DNA from: Biscogniauxia marginata
Lineage: Eukaryota > Ascomycota > Sordariomycetes > Xylariales > Xylariaceae
Direction: 5' to 3'
DNA length: 54,231 nucleotides
NCBI GenBank assembly: GCA_022695795.1
Contig: MU404222.1
Span: forward strand, 1-54,231
In this document: in pieces, positions 10,401-22,093 of the stretch
Layout: each line of letters begins with the position of its first letter
Numbering within the stretch: position 1 is the stretch's first letter
The notes under the pieces: model-generated
What the model was told of the DNA's origin: nothing
The model's input: only the letters and a program-made list of their open reading frames with translations
Databases searched by the model: none
Translations under genes and position numbers: made by a program

Positions 10401-11969
10401 TGATGACTTAGACAGTAATAAATTAATTCTACAATGATAGCTTCCAAGCTCCATATAATCACTTAGAATAACAACTTTCTTAATAATGAAGAGACATAAT
10501 ACCTAGCTGTTACATCCGTAGTTTGTATTTGCTAGTGAAGTGTGATCACCTTGTCGTTTGATTCCACAGACCCTTTATTTCGGTCCAACAGGTATGCTGT
10601 TAGATGCCCAAGATAAGAAGATCCAGTCCAATGTGTGAAGATTTACCTCTATTAATTGTCATGCTATTCGCATCCCATGTCAGTGTATCAGCCCCCGTTA
10701 GTAATATACAACACAAAAGCGCACCTATGCTCCGGCAAAAGGCGTCCATCCGCTTCACTGTTTCCTTGAAAATCTTATCCGGCAATCACTCCCTACTTTC
10801 CCTGCTCATGACTTTGAACTTCGTGATGCCGAGATACATATTTTTATTAACTCCATGGCCATTATTCACAATGCCGAGATATTGTTTTTCTTCTCATATT
10901 AAATGTACACTCACAATTTTTTCACCATCCTTCACCTTTCTTCCTTCCAATCTGTTCTCCTACCACCTCTCGGGTTAACAAATCCTCCTGGAGAACCCAT
11001 CTTTTCACCAAACACACTCCTCCGTGGCAGCAGCCACATTTCTTCCTACCAAGCTCATTCTCAGGAAGAGATTGTATGGTCACCAGGTCACTTATCAAGT
11101 GTGAACAGTGGTAACATAAACTTAGGTATGAACGATTCTTCACCAAGCCTTCCTAATCCCATCGACATTGTCTCCTATCCTATATGCATAGCCCTTCTGT
11201 CACTTCCAAAGGCACATCATTCCATAATTACTCGCATCACTCTTGGTTATTTACATCAGCAGTCTGCAAAGTGACATATGACCTGCTTTGGTACCATACC
11301 ATATCCCTCTTCACGACGTTTTTATTCACTTCAGCACATCTCGGCATGAACAGTACTTTATTACAGCACTTTCTGCATTCCATCTTTTCTTCCTTCCATC
11401 TCTTTTTTTCCCTCTTGCCAGTTTACCCATCCTCGTTCTACCCTCACAGCACCAAACACCACCTCTCATGTGTGCACTCATGCCTAAAAACTTGATGAAG
11501 TACTTGCACTTTCCTGCTCCCATTCGCTAAATTCCTTATTTTCAACAAGATCAGTAACTCTACCTGTCTGTCTGAACAGGTAGGTAGCTTTAACTGACAT
11601 CAAGGAGCCTCATCTCCAACCAAGGTATGCACCCCTCTGCTAATGACAGCATGGAAGAAAATGAAGAGAACCAGCATCTGGAACTACACCTCGTCTTTTC
11701 TTCACTACTTGTTTCTAACTGATCTCCAGCTTTGTCACACATCGAACCAAGTCACCACCTTCCTCTGGAGATCTCTTGACATCGAAGTTCTACATGTATG
11801 CATACTGTACCCTCCTGCCTCGACGCTCACTTCGCATCATACACAAACAAACTCGAGACTCGAACCCCAATAAAAAAGCATATAGCTAACCTGCTGCCAC
11901 CCACAGCGCACCTTTTCTCACCCAAACATATGACCTTGCCTCTGTAGTTATTCAATACTGAGCAACAAG
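7405..11969. other. 4.5 kb AT-rich, gene-poor region
   Basis: There is no intact gene between ARPC4 and the RRM gene. Roughly 7.4-9.9 kb is AT-rich and holds at least one decayed coding remnant (8703-9130). Roughly 10.2-11.95 kb is strongly pyrimidine-rich on the plus strand and is probably leader or promoter of the RRM gene. ORFs of 100-124 codons there (10604-11495) look like byproducts of the C/T bias. Confidence 0.55.
8703..9130 (+). pseudogene. Decayed protein-coding remnant with two stops and a frameshift
   Basis: Reading the frame whose codons start at positions divisible by 3 gives coherent protein-like sequence: AIESTVEAYRIDDPEDIE, stop (TAG 8790-8792), FFIREDPSYGGLSRQQARQM, stop (TAG 8910-8912), then DSRYDYFLYVDDDVLYKFEA and SGDENILLYYRPCVQTPT. 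Near 9055 the frame must shift by one to continue as AESLTCRSLYMRAPLFCHSD up to TGA 9128. Both internal stops could come from CAG codons by C-to-T change, as expected from RIP or deamination. The parent family was not recognised; YVDDD superficially recalls reverse transcriptase or DxD glycosyltransferase motifs, but the context does not support either. Confidence 0.45.
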
Positions 11970-14292
11970 ATGGGCCCCCCCAAGCCTGGACAGCCCTCCA
12001 GCTTTGCTAAGGAGGCTGTCAATAACGGAGCGCGCTGGCCCCAAGTACCGCTTTCCTCGGACCAAGATGTTGGTGGCGGTGTCTCCCTCCGCGTCACTGG
12101 CGACCAGAGTCCCCTTCAACCAGCTAAGGCTCAACCAGCTAAGGTTCAACCAGTTAAGGCTCGACCAGTTAAGGCTCAGGTCACTGACTCGACTATCAAG
12201 ACCCCAAGTTCACCTCTTGGAGTGTCCCCTAAGCTAAATGCAGCATCCAAGCCCTTTGTGCCTAGCACTCCTTCGAGGGGTGGCACTCAGAAGCATATCT
12301 CGGATCATCTGATCGATATGTATTGTGAGCGTCAGCGTCGCGGTACTGACGCAACTGTCACCGGCAAGCCTCAGAACGGCATTGCTCACAGTGGCGCTTC
12401 TCAGAATGACGCTGCTTTTGCTGGACAAGACTACGTTGACCGTTTTTTACCTGCTCGTGGCAATAACAATCTTTATTCCCAGCATAACTCTACCCAGAAC
12501 CTCCAAGGTACTCCTAAAGGCACTCCTCAGGGCACCCCCGGGCGCACCCGTGGTAGCTATGGCAACGCTACACAGAACTGGCCCTTCCCTAATATTACAT
12601 CTACTCGTAGTTATGCTATGACGACTATGGCACCGAAGGGTTACCGAGCTGGTCTTCCTGGAAGCGCGTCTGACGGCAACATGCCCAAGGTCAGCCCGGC
12701 CGCGGCCTATTCGCAAAGGACTCTCTACCCCGGGATTCTGCCTCCGCTACAGTTCCAACCTGTCGCCAAGGAGATACAGAGACTACGTTCTGACATGCTC
12801 AACTCACTCACGGGCAAAGGTACTCCTAGCCCTAAGGATATTCTCAGTCCGTACTTCGTCCCGTTCGTGGACATCTACAAGAATGCTAGTGCTGTTGAGT
12901 GGGGCGTCATCCGTATTAAAAACGTAAGTTTTCCTTCCAAATCATTCCGCTCCAAACTGACACGTATTATTACTTCATTAGATCCCCTTCGGCACCACGC
13001 GAGGCGAGGTCGTGGCCATGGTCGGCAGCACCTCGAAGATGCTCAACGACAGCGACGAGCCCGTGCACATCATCATGGAGCGCGTCTCGAGCAAGACCAT
13101 GGACGCCTTCGTCGAGTTCACCAGCTTCCAAGACGCCATCCAGGTGGTGGAGAAGTTTCAGCAGCGCAATGCCAACAACGGCCGCATCGGCCGCATCGGC
13201 ACCCGCCATGTCGAGGTCGAGGTCTCGAGCCAGACCCAGCTCATGAAGGCACTGTTCCCCATTGCCCGCGGGGTCATCTGGGGCGGGACGCGCCCGCAGA
13301 TCCAGCGCGGCTCGCAGTTCCCCTGGGAGAACTTCAAGTCCTTCTTCACTGAGGAGGAGATATCAATGCTCTGGAAGCATGTTGATTGCCCGCAGCGTGT
13401 AAGTCGCAAAAGACCGGCGAGACGATGTGGTGTTGCACCTTCCTTATTATCACTTTCGTTTTCCTTCCTTTCTTTCTCCCTCTTGTTTTTTTTTTGTCTT
13501 CCTACTTTTCACCTGAGAACAGTAATACTAATGGGGTTGGCCCAGTCCTCGTATGCGCGTGACTGTCCAGAGAGACCGTACGAGTGCATGATTAGCACCT
13601 TGAAGAAGATCCCCTGGTACATGGCAGAATACATCACGATCAGTCAGCGATACGTCGTCTACGACGCTTGCTACAAGATGATCGGGACCCTGCAGAATAC
13701 GATTAGTCGATTCCCTAACCACGAGCGGATGACAGTCCAGCTGTTCAACCGTCTCGTCAGGGCTGCGATGCTGTGCCCGGGCTTTACTGTTCTGCAGAAG
13801 GACAATATTGCTCTCTTGGCCAAATTGCCCGACGACGGTCGTCAGTTCAACCAGCCCCGTTTTGCTGACCTTTGGCGCCACCTGTACACCTTGGGTCCTA
13901 AGCCTGATATTCCTTTGGATGTTCTCGAGGTAACTACTTTTTCCCCTTGCGCCGTTTCCTCGGTATTAGTATACCTGACTAAGATTAAAACCTCATCCTT
14001 ACAGTACTACATCGCTATCATCCGCGAGGAGACGACGCGCACGGTCGATAGTCTGAACATCGGCCAAAAGATCGCTTTCCAGAACCGGGCCGACTCGACT
14101 GATCGCTATTTCGGATATCTCTGGGCTGAGATTGACTTTCCTGTAGGCCCTACCTTCGACAACATGACCCTTGCAGAAATCAACCAGCGTGAGCTCCAGG
14201 CGATCGATCGCATCCTGCGACGTGCCATTGATGGCGGCCTTATTCCGCAAGCTTACACTAAGAGCAACATCAATGACTTCAGTCTGATTTGA
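11970..14292 (+). CDS. RRM-type RNA-binding protein with long disordered N-terminus
   Basis: Four exons (11970-12923, 12982-13398, 13546-13929, 14005-14292), joined by short GT-AG introns in phase 0, encode 680 aa. Residues 1-270 are Ser/Pro/Gln/Asn-rich and low in complexity, and include a four-copy 5-residue tandem repeat (QPAKA-like). Residues 312-395 resemble a divergent RRM: RNP2-like VIRIKNIPFG and RNP1-like MDAFVEFTSFQDAIQVVEKF. The C-terminal 270 residues are conserved-looking and globular (PERPYECMISTLKKIPWY, YYIAIIREETTRTVDSLNIG), but I recognise no domain there. Its role is probably cytoplasmic or nuclear RNA binding. The gene is preceded by about 2 kb of pyrimidine-rich sequence and followed by SNX3 in the same direction. 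Confidence 0.82.
12117..12176 (+). repeat. Coding tandem repeat, 4 x 15 bp
   Basis: Four consecutive 15-bp units (CAACCAGCTAAGGCT and variants) encode the pentapeptide Q/R-P-A/V-K-A/V in the N-terminal region of the RRM protein. Confidence 0.9.
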
Positions 14293-15197
14293 TTTGGTTT
14301 GATTTGATTTGATTAGGGTTGGATGGACGACTTGATCTGACCACGGGCTGTCCTAGTAGTTTGCTTGAATCATAAGCTGTGGCTACTAGCATCTTGGTTT
14401 GGCTCCCTTGGTGCCCTTGGTCCTTTTGACCTGGTCTCTAGGGGGCCCTTTGGAACTGTGTAGCTAGCCGGCTAGCAGATCCGGATTCAGACACCGACAT
14501 TTGATTTGTAGATGGTTGGTAGCAAACCTGCTGAGATATGGTAGATAGTCATCCGACCTCCAATTGAGTGACCCTGAGGGTCTGTCTTTATATGCACAAC
14601 AGCAGAAGAGAAAAGAAAATACGGGTGATGTAAGTGTTGTCTATTGGGCCGGGGTCTTCGATATAAACGACTTCCCCGCAAGCCCGCTATACTATTTTCT
14701 TTTGGGAAACACAGCTTGATCCTGATTGGCCAAAAGCGCTCCTGCCAACTCATTGAAGAAAGTTGACGGCATCGCATCCCACTTTCCTCGTTCGGTTGCA
14801 CTTAGCTGACATGCAACTAGCCTTAATGAGAAACTAAAATAATTAATAAATCGTTCCCTTTCTCCCCCTCCCTCCCCAGCAACTCATATTACACCATCTC
14901 GTCAACTCACCCGTCACCATCTCCGACTCCCAACCCAGCCCGATTCCACCTGACGATCTGAGGAACGCTCACGCACCTAAGTTGGTCCACTATTACCACG
15001 AGCTCACCCGTGCGGCTACGATCGGTGCCAGCTCCCCGAGTCGACAACAAGAACGACCATACCAAAGAGAAAACACCGTCAAAACGGCGTCCTCCGAGCA
15101 GCAACAGGATCCGGCCGCCGCAGCCGCCGGCGCGCCGCCCAAGTCACCCTCGAGCCAGAGCCAGACATCTCCCACGACGCCTAAGTCGCCGCGCGGT
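14293..15197. other. Intergenic region and SNX3 leader
   Basis: A GATTT repeat follows the RRM stop (14288-14313). From about 14860 the sequence becomes CT-rich, as in promoter and leader. An upstream in-frame ATG at 14982 would add 72 mostly low-complexity residues to SNX3. No separate gene is seen. Confidence 0.5.
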
Positions 15198-16199
15198 ATG
15201 GCTAGCCTCACCCGACCCATCATGCAGTCCATGCCGGACACGCGCCAGCAGTCCTTCGACGAGATCTACGGTCCGCCCGAGAACTTTCTCGAGATCGAGG
15301 TGCGTAGTTACCAATACATAAATACGTGACCGCCCAGCCGTGATCTACCTATCAATTGGTGGTGTAGCCCGTTCGAACTTATCCAGTCGTGCGGCTTTCC
15401 CATCGCGCGCGACACGCGACACAGCCACCCGCCCGCCCGACTTAAACGACGAGCTTCCCTTCTCCCTTCGTCTTTACCTCCATCCACCCTCGAATCCCAC
15501 CAATTGATCCCATAGACAAAGCAGAACAATAAGAGCCAATCCTAAACAGTCCAGCTAACCCCGAGTCTTTGCCCCCCCCCTCTCCTTCTAGGTCCGTAAC
15601 CCGCGCACCCATGGCACATCGCGCAACATGTACACGGACTACGAGATTGTGTGCCGGACGAACATCCCGGCCTTCAAGCTACGGCAGAGCAGCGTGCGCC
15701 GGCGCTACAGCGACTTCGAATACTTCCGCGACATACTAGAGCGTGAGAGCGCCCGCGTTACCATCCCCCCTTTGCCAGGGAAAGTCTTCACCAACCGCTT
15801 CTCCGACGACGTCATTGAGGGCCGCCGTGCGGGACTCGAGAAGTTCCTCAAGATCGTCGTCGGTCACCCACTGCTGCAGACGGGGAGCAAAGTCCTCGCC
15901 GCCTTTGTGCAGGGTGAGTTACCTTCCTTTATCTGACTTGCTCTGGTTTCAGGGGCGACGGCATGTCTTCAGAGATCAGTTCGGCGAGGGTGTTTTGCCC
16001 CCAAACTTCTCGAATAGAAAATTACAGGCGACAGGGAATAAAAAAAAGGCGCATATGCCCCGGATCGACCTCTGAAGACATACGCCTGTCTACGCGCACA
16101 TCTACATACACATACAGGCCAAGTTTTGGGACATGGCGAATCTAATAACGAGAACTGACCAACTGACCAGATCCCAACTGGGACCGCAACGCCTGGTGA
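15198..16199 (+). CDS. SNX3: Sorting nexin 3-type PX-domain protein
   Basis: Exons 15198-15299, 15592-15913 and 16171-16199 encode 150 aa, similar to yeast Snx3/Grd19 (162 aa). After [20 protein letters not shown], the PX domain runs from about residue 32 to the end. It includes the PI3P-binding [16 protein letters not shown], a proline loop IPPLPGK and [18 protein letters not shown]. The last exon contributes DPNWDRNAW before the stop. Snx3 binds PI3P on early endosomes and acts with retromer to recycle cargo to the Golgi. The start at 15198 is chosen because the domain begins there. The in-frame ATG at 14982 would give 222 aa with an Ala/Ser/Pro-rich tail. Introns are 292 and 257 nt. Confidence 0.9.
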
Positions 16200-16443
16200 C
16201 TGCGCCTCTTCGACTCGTGGACCCTCAACTCGGGCCGAGCCCCACGAAAACTCCGGAAACGGCGTCCTCCGAAACAACAACTACAGCATCAACAGAACCA
16301 GCAGCTCCGCGAGAGGACGAGTCTGCAGAAACTGGTGACCAACAACACGACGAGACCGAGGAAGAGGCGCGACAGCTGGGAGACGGAGCAGACATTGTGA
16401 ATAGGAGAAGGAAATACGGGCTGGCTGGCTAGGTGACTTTTGC

Positions 16444-16472
16444 TTTTTATTTTTATTTTTATTTTTATTTTA
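16444..16472. repeat. (TTTTTA)n repeat
   Basis: Four to five imperfect TTTTTA units lie 245 bp past the SNX3 stop. Confidence 0.9.
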
Positions 16473-17049
16473 CTTATTTTCCCTCTCTCGAGTAGTTTTT
16501 ATTCATTTGAAGACTTAGCTATTGATGGGGATATCTATCTATAAGCGAGGACGAGAGAAAGAAGAGAAAGGAGGGGGGAGAATATTGATGTGTGAAGCCG
16601 TGAAGAGGGACGTATGTATGTATTTGTATGGTATACCCAATCCCTGCAAAGCTAATGATGAGTGAAAAAAAAAAAAACCCCCCAAAGAAGAAGAAGGGAA
16701 GGAAAAAGCAAGGTCACCCAGATACGAGATGAGTCGGCACTTTGCCTACGGGTTATAAAGTCCCCCCGGAGAGAGAGCAACTGAAGCCTTTTAAGAAGTT
16801 GTGTTCAGATCATCTGTTGCCCGGCGTAGTATATCTCGAGATTATCTCTGTAGTACGTGGAATCCCGGAGGGGAGAGGGGGGAATGGGGAAAGGGGAGTA
16901 GGTAGGTAGCAAGAAGAGCCTGATTTGCCCCTATTATAACGGGGGTTCATAAATACGTAAGGTAGGTAATTACTTACCACCTACTTTTTACTACTTACTT
17001 ATTTAAAAGTTATATATCCCTTGTTGTTTATTTATAAGGTACCTATATC

Positions 17050-17074
17050 ATATATATATATATATATATATATT
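17050..17074. repeat. (TA)n dinucleotide repeat
   Basis: This is an uninterrupted TA run of about 24 bp in the convergent gap. Confidence 0.95.
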
Positions 17075-17223
17075 ATTACTTTCACCGAAAAAAAAGAAAA
17101 CTTGCAACTGAAAATTTTTATTATCATACATGTATTTTTACATGTACGCATCGTCTCTCTCATACGTACGTAGCACCTACTACGTAACCGAACTTCCACG
17201 GGATATCTTACACGACGACATAA

Positions 17224-17242
17224 GTAGGTAGGTAGGTAGGTA
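17224..17242. repeat. (GGTA)n repeat
   Basis: Four to five units of GTAG/GGTA are present. The same tetranucleotide and its complement TACC recur in many gaps of this window. Confidence 0.9.
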
Positions 17243-17335
17243 CACCACACCCCTAACTAGGTACCTACCTATATAAGGCCCTCCCCCCTCCTCATCGAGA
17301 TCCATCGTTGTTCGGAGACTTGACCGTACCATTTC

Positions 17336-17372
17336 ATACACACATACACACACGTACACACACACACACACA
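17336..17372. repeat. (CA)n dinucleotide repeat
   Basis: An imperfect CA repeat of about 37 bp is interrupted by CATA and CGTA. Confidence 0.9.
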
Positions 17373-18084
17373 TATAAACCCTGTTTACCCAGATATCCAA
17401 CCAAAAAAAAAAAGGAAGAAAAAAAAACAACCCTTCCAACCAACCAAAATCAAGAGTGGGAATTTCCGTTTTTTGTATGCTCACCCCAAATTTCACCTTT
17501 TCCTAACCCCCCCACCCCCCAAATAACGCCGTCTGTGCATGCATGAAGTGTGATGATTGGTGACTGGTCAAACTCCCCAGAAAGTTGTCGTTTCAAGCCC
17601 CCCCGCGTCTGCTCCAGCTCCGAGTTGAGAGCTCTTCCTTCCATCCTTCCATATAGGCAGCCCCCCTCCCCCTCCTCTAACTGCGGACGTAAAAAAAACA
17701 CAAACCTTCTCTCTCTCTTTTCCTCTCTATCCGTCCTGATTTTCCGCTTCCCGGATCTATTGTCGTTGCCGAAATAGAGTTTTTGGCTGAAAAACAATTG
17801 TTGTAAATAGTTAAGCATTCCGAATATCAAGTTGGAGTTGAGTTGTAAAAACCTCTTACTTCCGTGTGTATGTATTACCTTTGGAGGCCCCTAGACGCAT
17901 CCAAGGACATACCTACCATCTTTTGTAGTAGTAAATTGGCGTCTTGGCTGGCAAGAGTTGGGAGGATAATGTGCGCAAGCGTCTCTGTTGCCAGTCTTAT
18001 ATCATGAATCGGCGACGTCAAAGTTGAGCCCGCAATAGTCGCGGATCAGAGGCTGGCTAGCTAAACTTGTTTGGTTGAGCTAGC

Positions 18085-19387
18085 TCAGTTCTTGACGCCG
18101 AAGACTTTGAGGATGGCTTCATACATGCCGAACATGATGGCCGCCGAGGGGATCGTGCGCATGAGATGAGGTGTCAGACCGCCGTAGAGACCGATAAACC
18201 CCTCTTCCTTCCATACGAATTTGAAGCACTGGACAAGACCGGAGTATTTAGGCCGTCCGTCTGCCATCGGCGCTTGTCGTAGACGAGTTCTTGCAACCTT
18301 ATTATACTTGTCAGCATTTTCTCCTGTTTCTACCGAAGGTTCGGGAATGCGACCGGGGCCGCTGGCCATGATGTGATTTTAACTCACCTCGTGCGGGTAT
18401 GTCAGGATAGATGCAACACCCTTGGCGGCGCCAGCGCCCATGAAGTTGCCCGTGTAGTCGATCGTGTGATCCCACCAATTTTTCTCTCGCCCGCTTCTGA
18501 CGATATGTTCTTCCCGCAATCGTAGCTGGCGCTTCACTTCCTCGTACATCATCCACTGTAGTGTGCTTTCTGTGATACCGAGATAGCTCGCGCTAAGGCC
18601 CTTGAAGAAACCCCTCGGACCCTCGTCCCGCATCACCTGTTTGATGCAGTCCCAGCTGTTCCGGTAGCGCCGCCTGCTCACATCGCCCTTCCGCTCGGCG
18701 TCATTTTTATCGAGCTGTAGCCGCGTCTTGATGAGCCAGATAGGGTTTGTTGCTGTACATGTCGCCAAGCCGGCCGTGATGGCGCTGGCGAGGTGTATGC
18801 CAGGGTTGTTGGGATCCAGGCCCGTCCACTGCGAATACGCCCTCTTCCCCGTGGGGTAGACATAGAAATTGATGCTTCTAGCCGGAACTACACCAATTAG
18901 GTTTGGCCCCAGACCCTTGAAGAGCGCACGCCAGCCTTCTAGCCTGTGGACGTCCCGCAGGATCTGTACCGTCTCGGCTAGGTGGTACGAGGCTGACTGG
19001 AGGGGAGTGAGGCGAGTATGGCCAGCTGCCGCCCTCGCCGCTCGGAGTTGCGCCTGGTAGAAGTCGGATTGCAATCGTGTCTTAAGTACGTCAAGCGGTG
19101 CGGTTAGGACGGCTGCTGTCATGCCCCCAACTCTAGATACACGCATGATTAACTAAGTAATCTCTTCTTCAGATTGATCATACATACGCTCCGGCGACAA
19201 GGTGCGGCCATGACTTGGCAAACGGTGATTGCTTGACAACCTCCCGTTCGGGAGACGCGCCACCGAGCTCGCGGGATTGTGGCAACGGCGACTGCTGTGG
19301 TATAGGGAAGCCTTCGCGCTGTGACTTTGAACCTGGCATTGCGTAAGTTGTAGTTGCGTGGGCTGGCGATTGAGCCATAATGGCCAT
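18085..19387 (-). CDS. RIM2: Mitochondrial pyrimidine nucleotide carrier (Rim2/SLC25A33-36 type)
   Basis: Exons 19387-19188, 19132-18388 and 18297-18085 encode 385 aa (yeast Rim2 is 377). Three mitochondrial-carrier repeats are visible, each with its PX[D/E]XX[K/R] signature: APLDVLKTR, NPIWLIKTR and YPHEVARTR. The Trp in the second signature (PIW) is typical of the Rim2/PNC and folate/FAD subgroup, and YPHEVxRTRLR in the third favours Rim2. A Ser/Pro/Gln-rich N-terminal extension of about 65 residues precedes the first repeat. Rim2 exchanges pyrimidine (deoxy)nucleotides across the inner membrane and supports mtDNA and mtRNA synthesis. Joins were fixed by carrier continuity (AGAVGGMTAAVLTAPLD and LTYPHE-VARTRL). 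An FAD/folate-type carrier is the less likely alternative. Confidence 0.9.
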
Positions 19388-20196
19388 GAAGTCGCAGTCT
19401 GTGGTTACGTCTTTTTGATATGGGCGATAGGAGGCGCAAAGACGAAAAGTATGATGTGTTGACTACCGGAGTGCCATCGACAGTTCCAATAGGCGCACAA
19501 ATATCTCTCGGAGTTGGTATTTGGGTCAGAAAGCGCCAATTGCTCGTCTTGGGTGGGTGTAAGTTGAAAATGGTAAAAATCGGATTGGAGTACCTGATAA
19601 TGACTTCTACTTAATTTTTTTCCCTCCCGCTATCTAATCGTGACGCCACACGGCCCTTATCTCCGAATGATCCCGAACTTTCAAAAAGCGTCATGCCCCC
19701 GCCGACTGGAGCTGGACCTGCCCAGGTCCCGTCAGCTTTCCCGGTTCTAATTAAGTGGGCCGTTTCTAGTTGTGGCTTGCGCACATACCCGTGCGCCTGG
19801 TTACCACAACTTAGGTACCTAGGAGTAAGGAGTAAGAACCTTAGTACAGGGAGAACGTACCAATTCAATATCGTTATTAAGAAATATACCACTTTCTTGG
19901 CCTCACGTAATGTATATAGTAAATTATATAGGTCAAGACTTAAAAAGACGGCCGAGAGTTTAAAAGAATTAAGCCATGTCTATTCTCGATCCTCGTCCGG
20001 CTGGAGTGCCACGATACGATGAAGCATTCGTGAGAATAGCGAAATCGTAACCCGCAGTCTGATTATCTCCGTTCTCTTCGCTATGTATGTACAATCCATA
20101 AACTTTGTTGCCGTCTAGTTGCATACAGATGTCTTCGCGTCCGTATGGTGAAAAACAATATTACGTCGCCTCGCTTACCAATACAGGTATGCATCA
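19388..20196. other. Intergenic region
   Basis: This 0.8 kb holds the promoter of RIM2 (-) and the 3' flank of the Zn2Cys6 gene (-). It is moderately AT-rich. The short ORFs on either strand are not protein-like, and no gene is seen. Confidence 0.55.
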
Positions 20197-22093
20197 TCAA
20201 TGCTGTTGGCCTTCACGGGAAGCTGCCGCAGCGTCAGCACGAGCCGAGGCTGCAGAAGCCATGTGTCTGATCATATTATCTACTGACATTCCGGGTATTC
20301 CAGAATAGGGGCCCTTCTCTGTAGACTCGTCCGGTTTGGGGGTGTCTCTCGGGTCGATATCCATCGAGTCATCTTTTCCTCTGATCGCTGTCTCGGGCCC
20401 TTTCCTCCATATATCATCAGCGTGCCTCCCAATGGCGATTCGAGACCCCGGCCGGCTGGTGCTTGGATCCTCTCCACGATCCGAACCTCCTCGCAAATTC
20501 CCAATCCGGGGTTGAGATCCTGACCTTAACGTACCTGTGGGAGGGTCTCGCGTTTCGTCATCGTCATCATCGCCATCGCTACCGCCCTCTCCCTTGAGCC
20601 ATATCATTTCTTCCTCTGTCAGCCCTTTCCACACACACCTGGCATGCTTTTTAGTACATCCTTGACAAGCAGTGAGGTGTTTGATACATGGCGTTTTGAG
20701 TCTGCGACATCTGTCGCACGGAGGATTAATGACATCACCACGTGCTAGCTTCTCGATTCTGGAGGTGACCAATGCTCGATTCTCCTCTTCTATGTCCTTA
20801 ACTGCTGGCTCAGGAGCAAAACCCGGCGATGGCCGGTTGCTAGTTAAGAGGTTCGGATGCTGCATAGAAGCCCGCGGTGTTGGGGTTGTAGTACGTAGGG
20901 TGTTGGGTGTTGGCGGCACGGAGCTGACCGAAGACAATCGGTGACCCGAAGGCTGAGGGGGGGAGGAAAACTGCTGCAGAAGGTCCGCGTGCAAGTCGTA
21001 TCCTAGGTTGGGACCAGAAGGCCGTGACGCGTTGACGGGCTGGAAGCCGGAACTCGGGGCCGATTGCGATGACCGACGAGCATGAATGGATGCCTTTCGA
21101 CCACTCAAATGATAGTTGAGCTGGCGGGCCCTTCGTGCGACCTCATCAGCTTTCTTAATCAAGACTTGAAGTCGCTGCTCAAGAATCTCAAGGGTTGTCA
21201 GCTCGGCCGTCTCGTCCTCTTCTAGCGGCTGAGGCGGTACAAGCCGGAATCTCTCAAGAGCACCGGAGACAATGAGCCTCCAGTCATCCTCACTAATCTC
21301 AACTTGGACGCCCTTCAACGGGAACTGACAGGAGCGTATGCCACTCGGATTAGCTGACAAGGTAAACTCTCCAGGGTTCGATTTAGCGAACTGAACTATG
21401 TCGAGCCAAGTGACGGGATCAGAGGTGAAGATGGTCTGTGGAGGCGTAGTAGTGATGGGCCCTTCAAAGGCGCCCTCCATAGCCTTCAACAGACGTGACC
21501 CTGTGAGCTTAGCACCCAGATTAAAAGCGAGACTCTCATGCCGGTTTAAGACACCTGTTTCATGTGTCAACGGTGGGTTCCGACGCGGCAATTGGAGTAT
21601 GACGCGAGTCTTTGCTAACCTTCATATTCATTAATGAGAGTGAGGACGTCGGAAAAGCTCTCGCTGTCGCCCTGAATAAGCTTGAGCTTGACGGAATGGG
21701 CTTTTGATAAGTAGTTTATAGGGACGGTATTGCCTTGGGTAGTGGTCAGTACTGGGTTGCTCGTTCTGTAGCATCCAGCAGAGAACGGACAGTATGGTCC
21801 TTGGATAATTCAAAATAATAGGTAAGGCATGGCAACGGGGCAAGAGTAACTGAGAGGGCAGACAGGCTTCAAATCGGGACATAGGAATAGCTTAGAAGGC
21901 GGCGCGCCGAGTGTTTTATCTATAATAATATACTGGCTTCCGGGTTGGTTGGCGTCTATAAGGGGGTGTGTTACTTACCTGACTGGGGTGGCGGCGGTTG
22001 GGGTATACGATCAGCATGGGCCGTTTGGTTGCCATTGTCGTCGGCGACATCTCGTTTCCGTTTATGTTGGTCTGACTCTGGATTGTGCGCCAT
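20197..22093 (-). CDS. Protein with C-terminally located Zn2Cys6 cluster
   Basis: Exons 22093-21979, 21733-21620 and 21554-20197 encode 528 aa; joins restore frame, and the last intron (65 nt) has a TTGACAC branch-like site. The N-terminus starts MAHNPESDQHKRKRDVADD and is followed by a globular part with NYLSKAHSVKLKLIQGDSES and ESLAFNLGAKLTGSRLLKAM. Residues 195-330 are Ser/Pro-rich. A perfect binuclear-cluster spacing C-x2-C-x6-C-x6-C-x2-C-x6-C is formed by Cys 356, 359, 366, 373, 376 and 383 (CDRCRRLKTPC then CQGCTKKHARC). An acidic Asp run and a disordered tail follow. Fungal Zn2Cys6 domains usually sit near the N-terminus as the DNA-binding region, so the position is unusual, and no fungal transcription-factor middle domain was recognised. 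It is probably a nuclear regulator, with unknown targets. Confidence 0.82.

Larger units (their letters stand above)
16200..18084. other. Convergent intergenic region with simple repeats
   Basis: This is 1.9 kb of 3' flank between SNX3 (+) and RIM2 (-). It contains TTTTA, AT, CA and GGTA microsatellites, poly-A/C runs and CT-rich sequence. No coding sequence is credible. Confidence 0.65.

Noticed and set aside
10604..11495. Three overlapping plus-strand ORFs of 103-124 codons
   Set aside because: They occur in several frames of the same C/T-rich stretch, have Ser/Leu/Phe/Pro bias expected from pyrimidine skew, and lack family resemblance.
11850..11870. ACTCGAACCCC resembling a tRNA T-loop on the minus strand
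   Set aside because: The T stem does not pair and the rest of a cloverleaf is absent.
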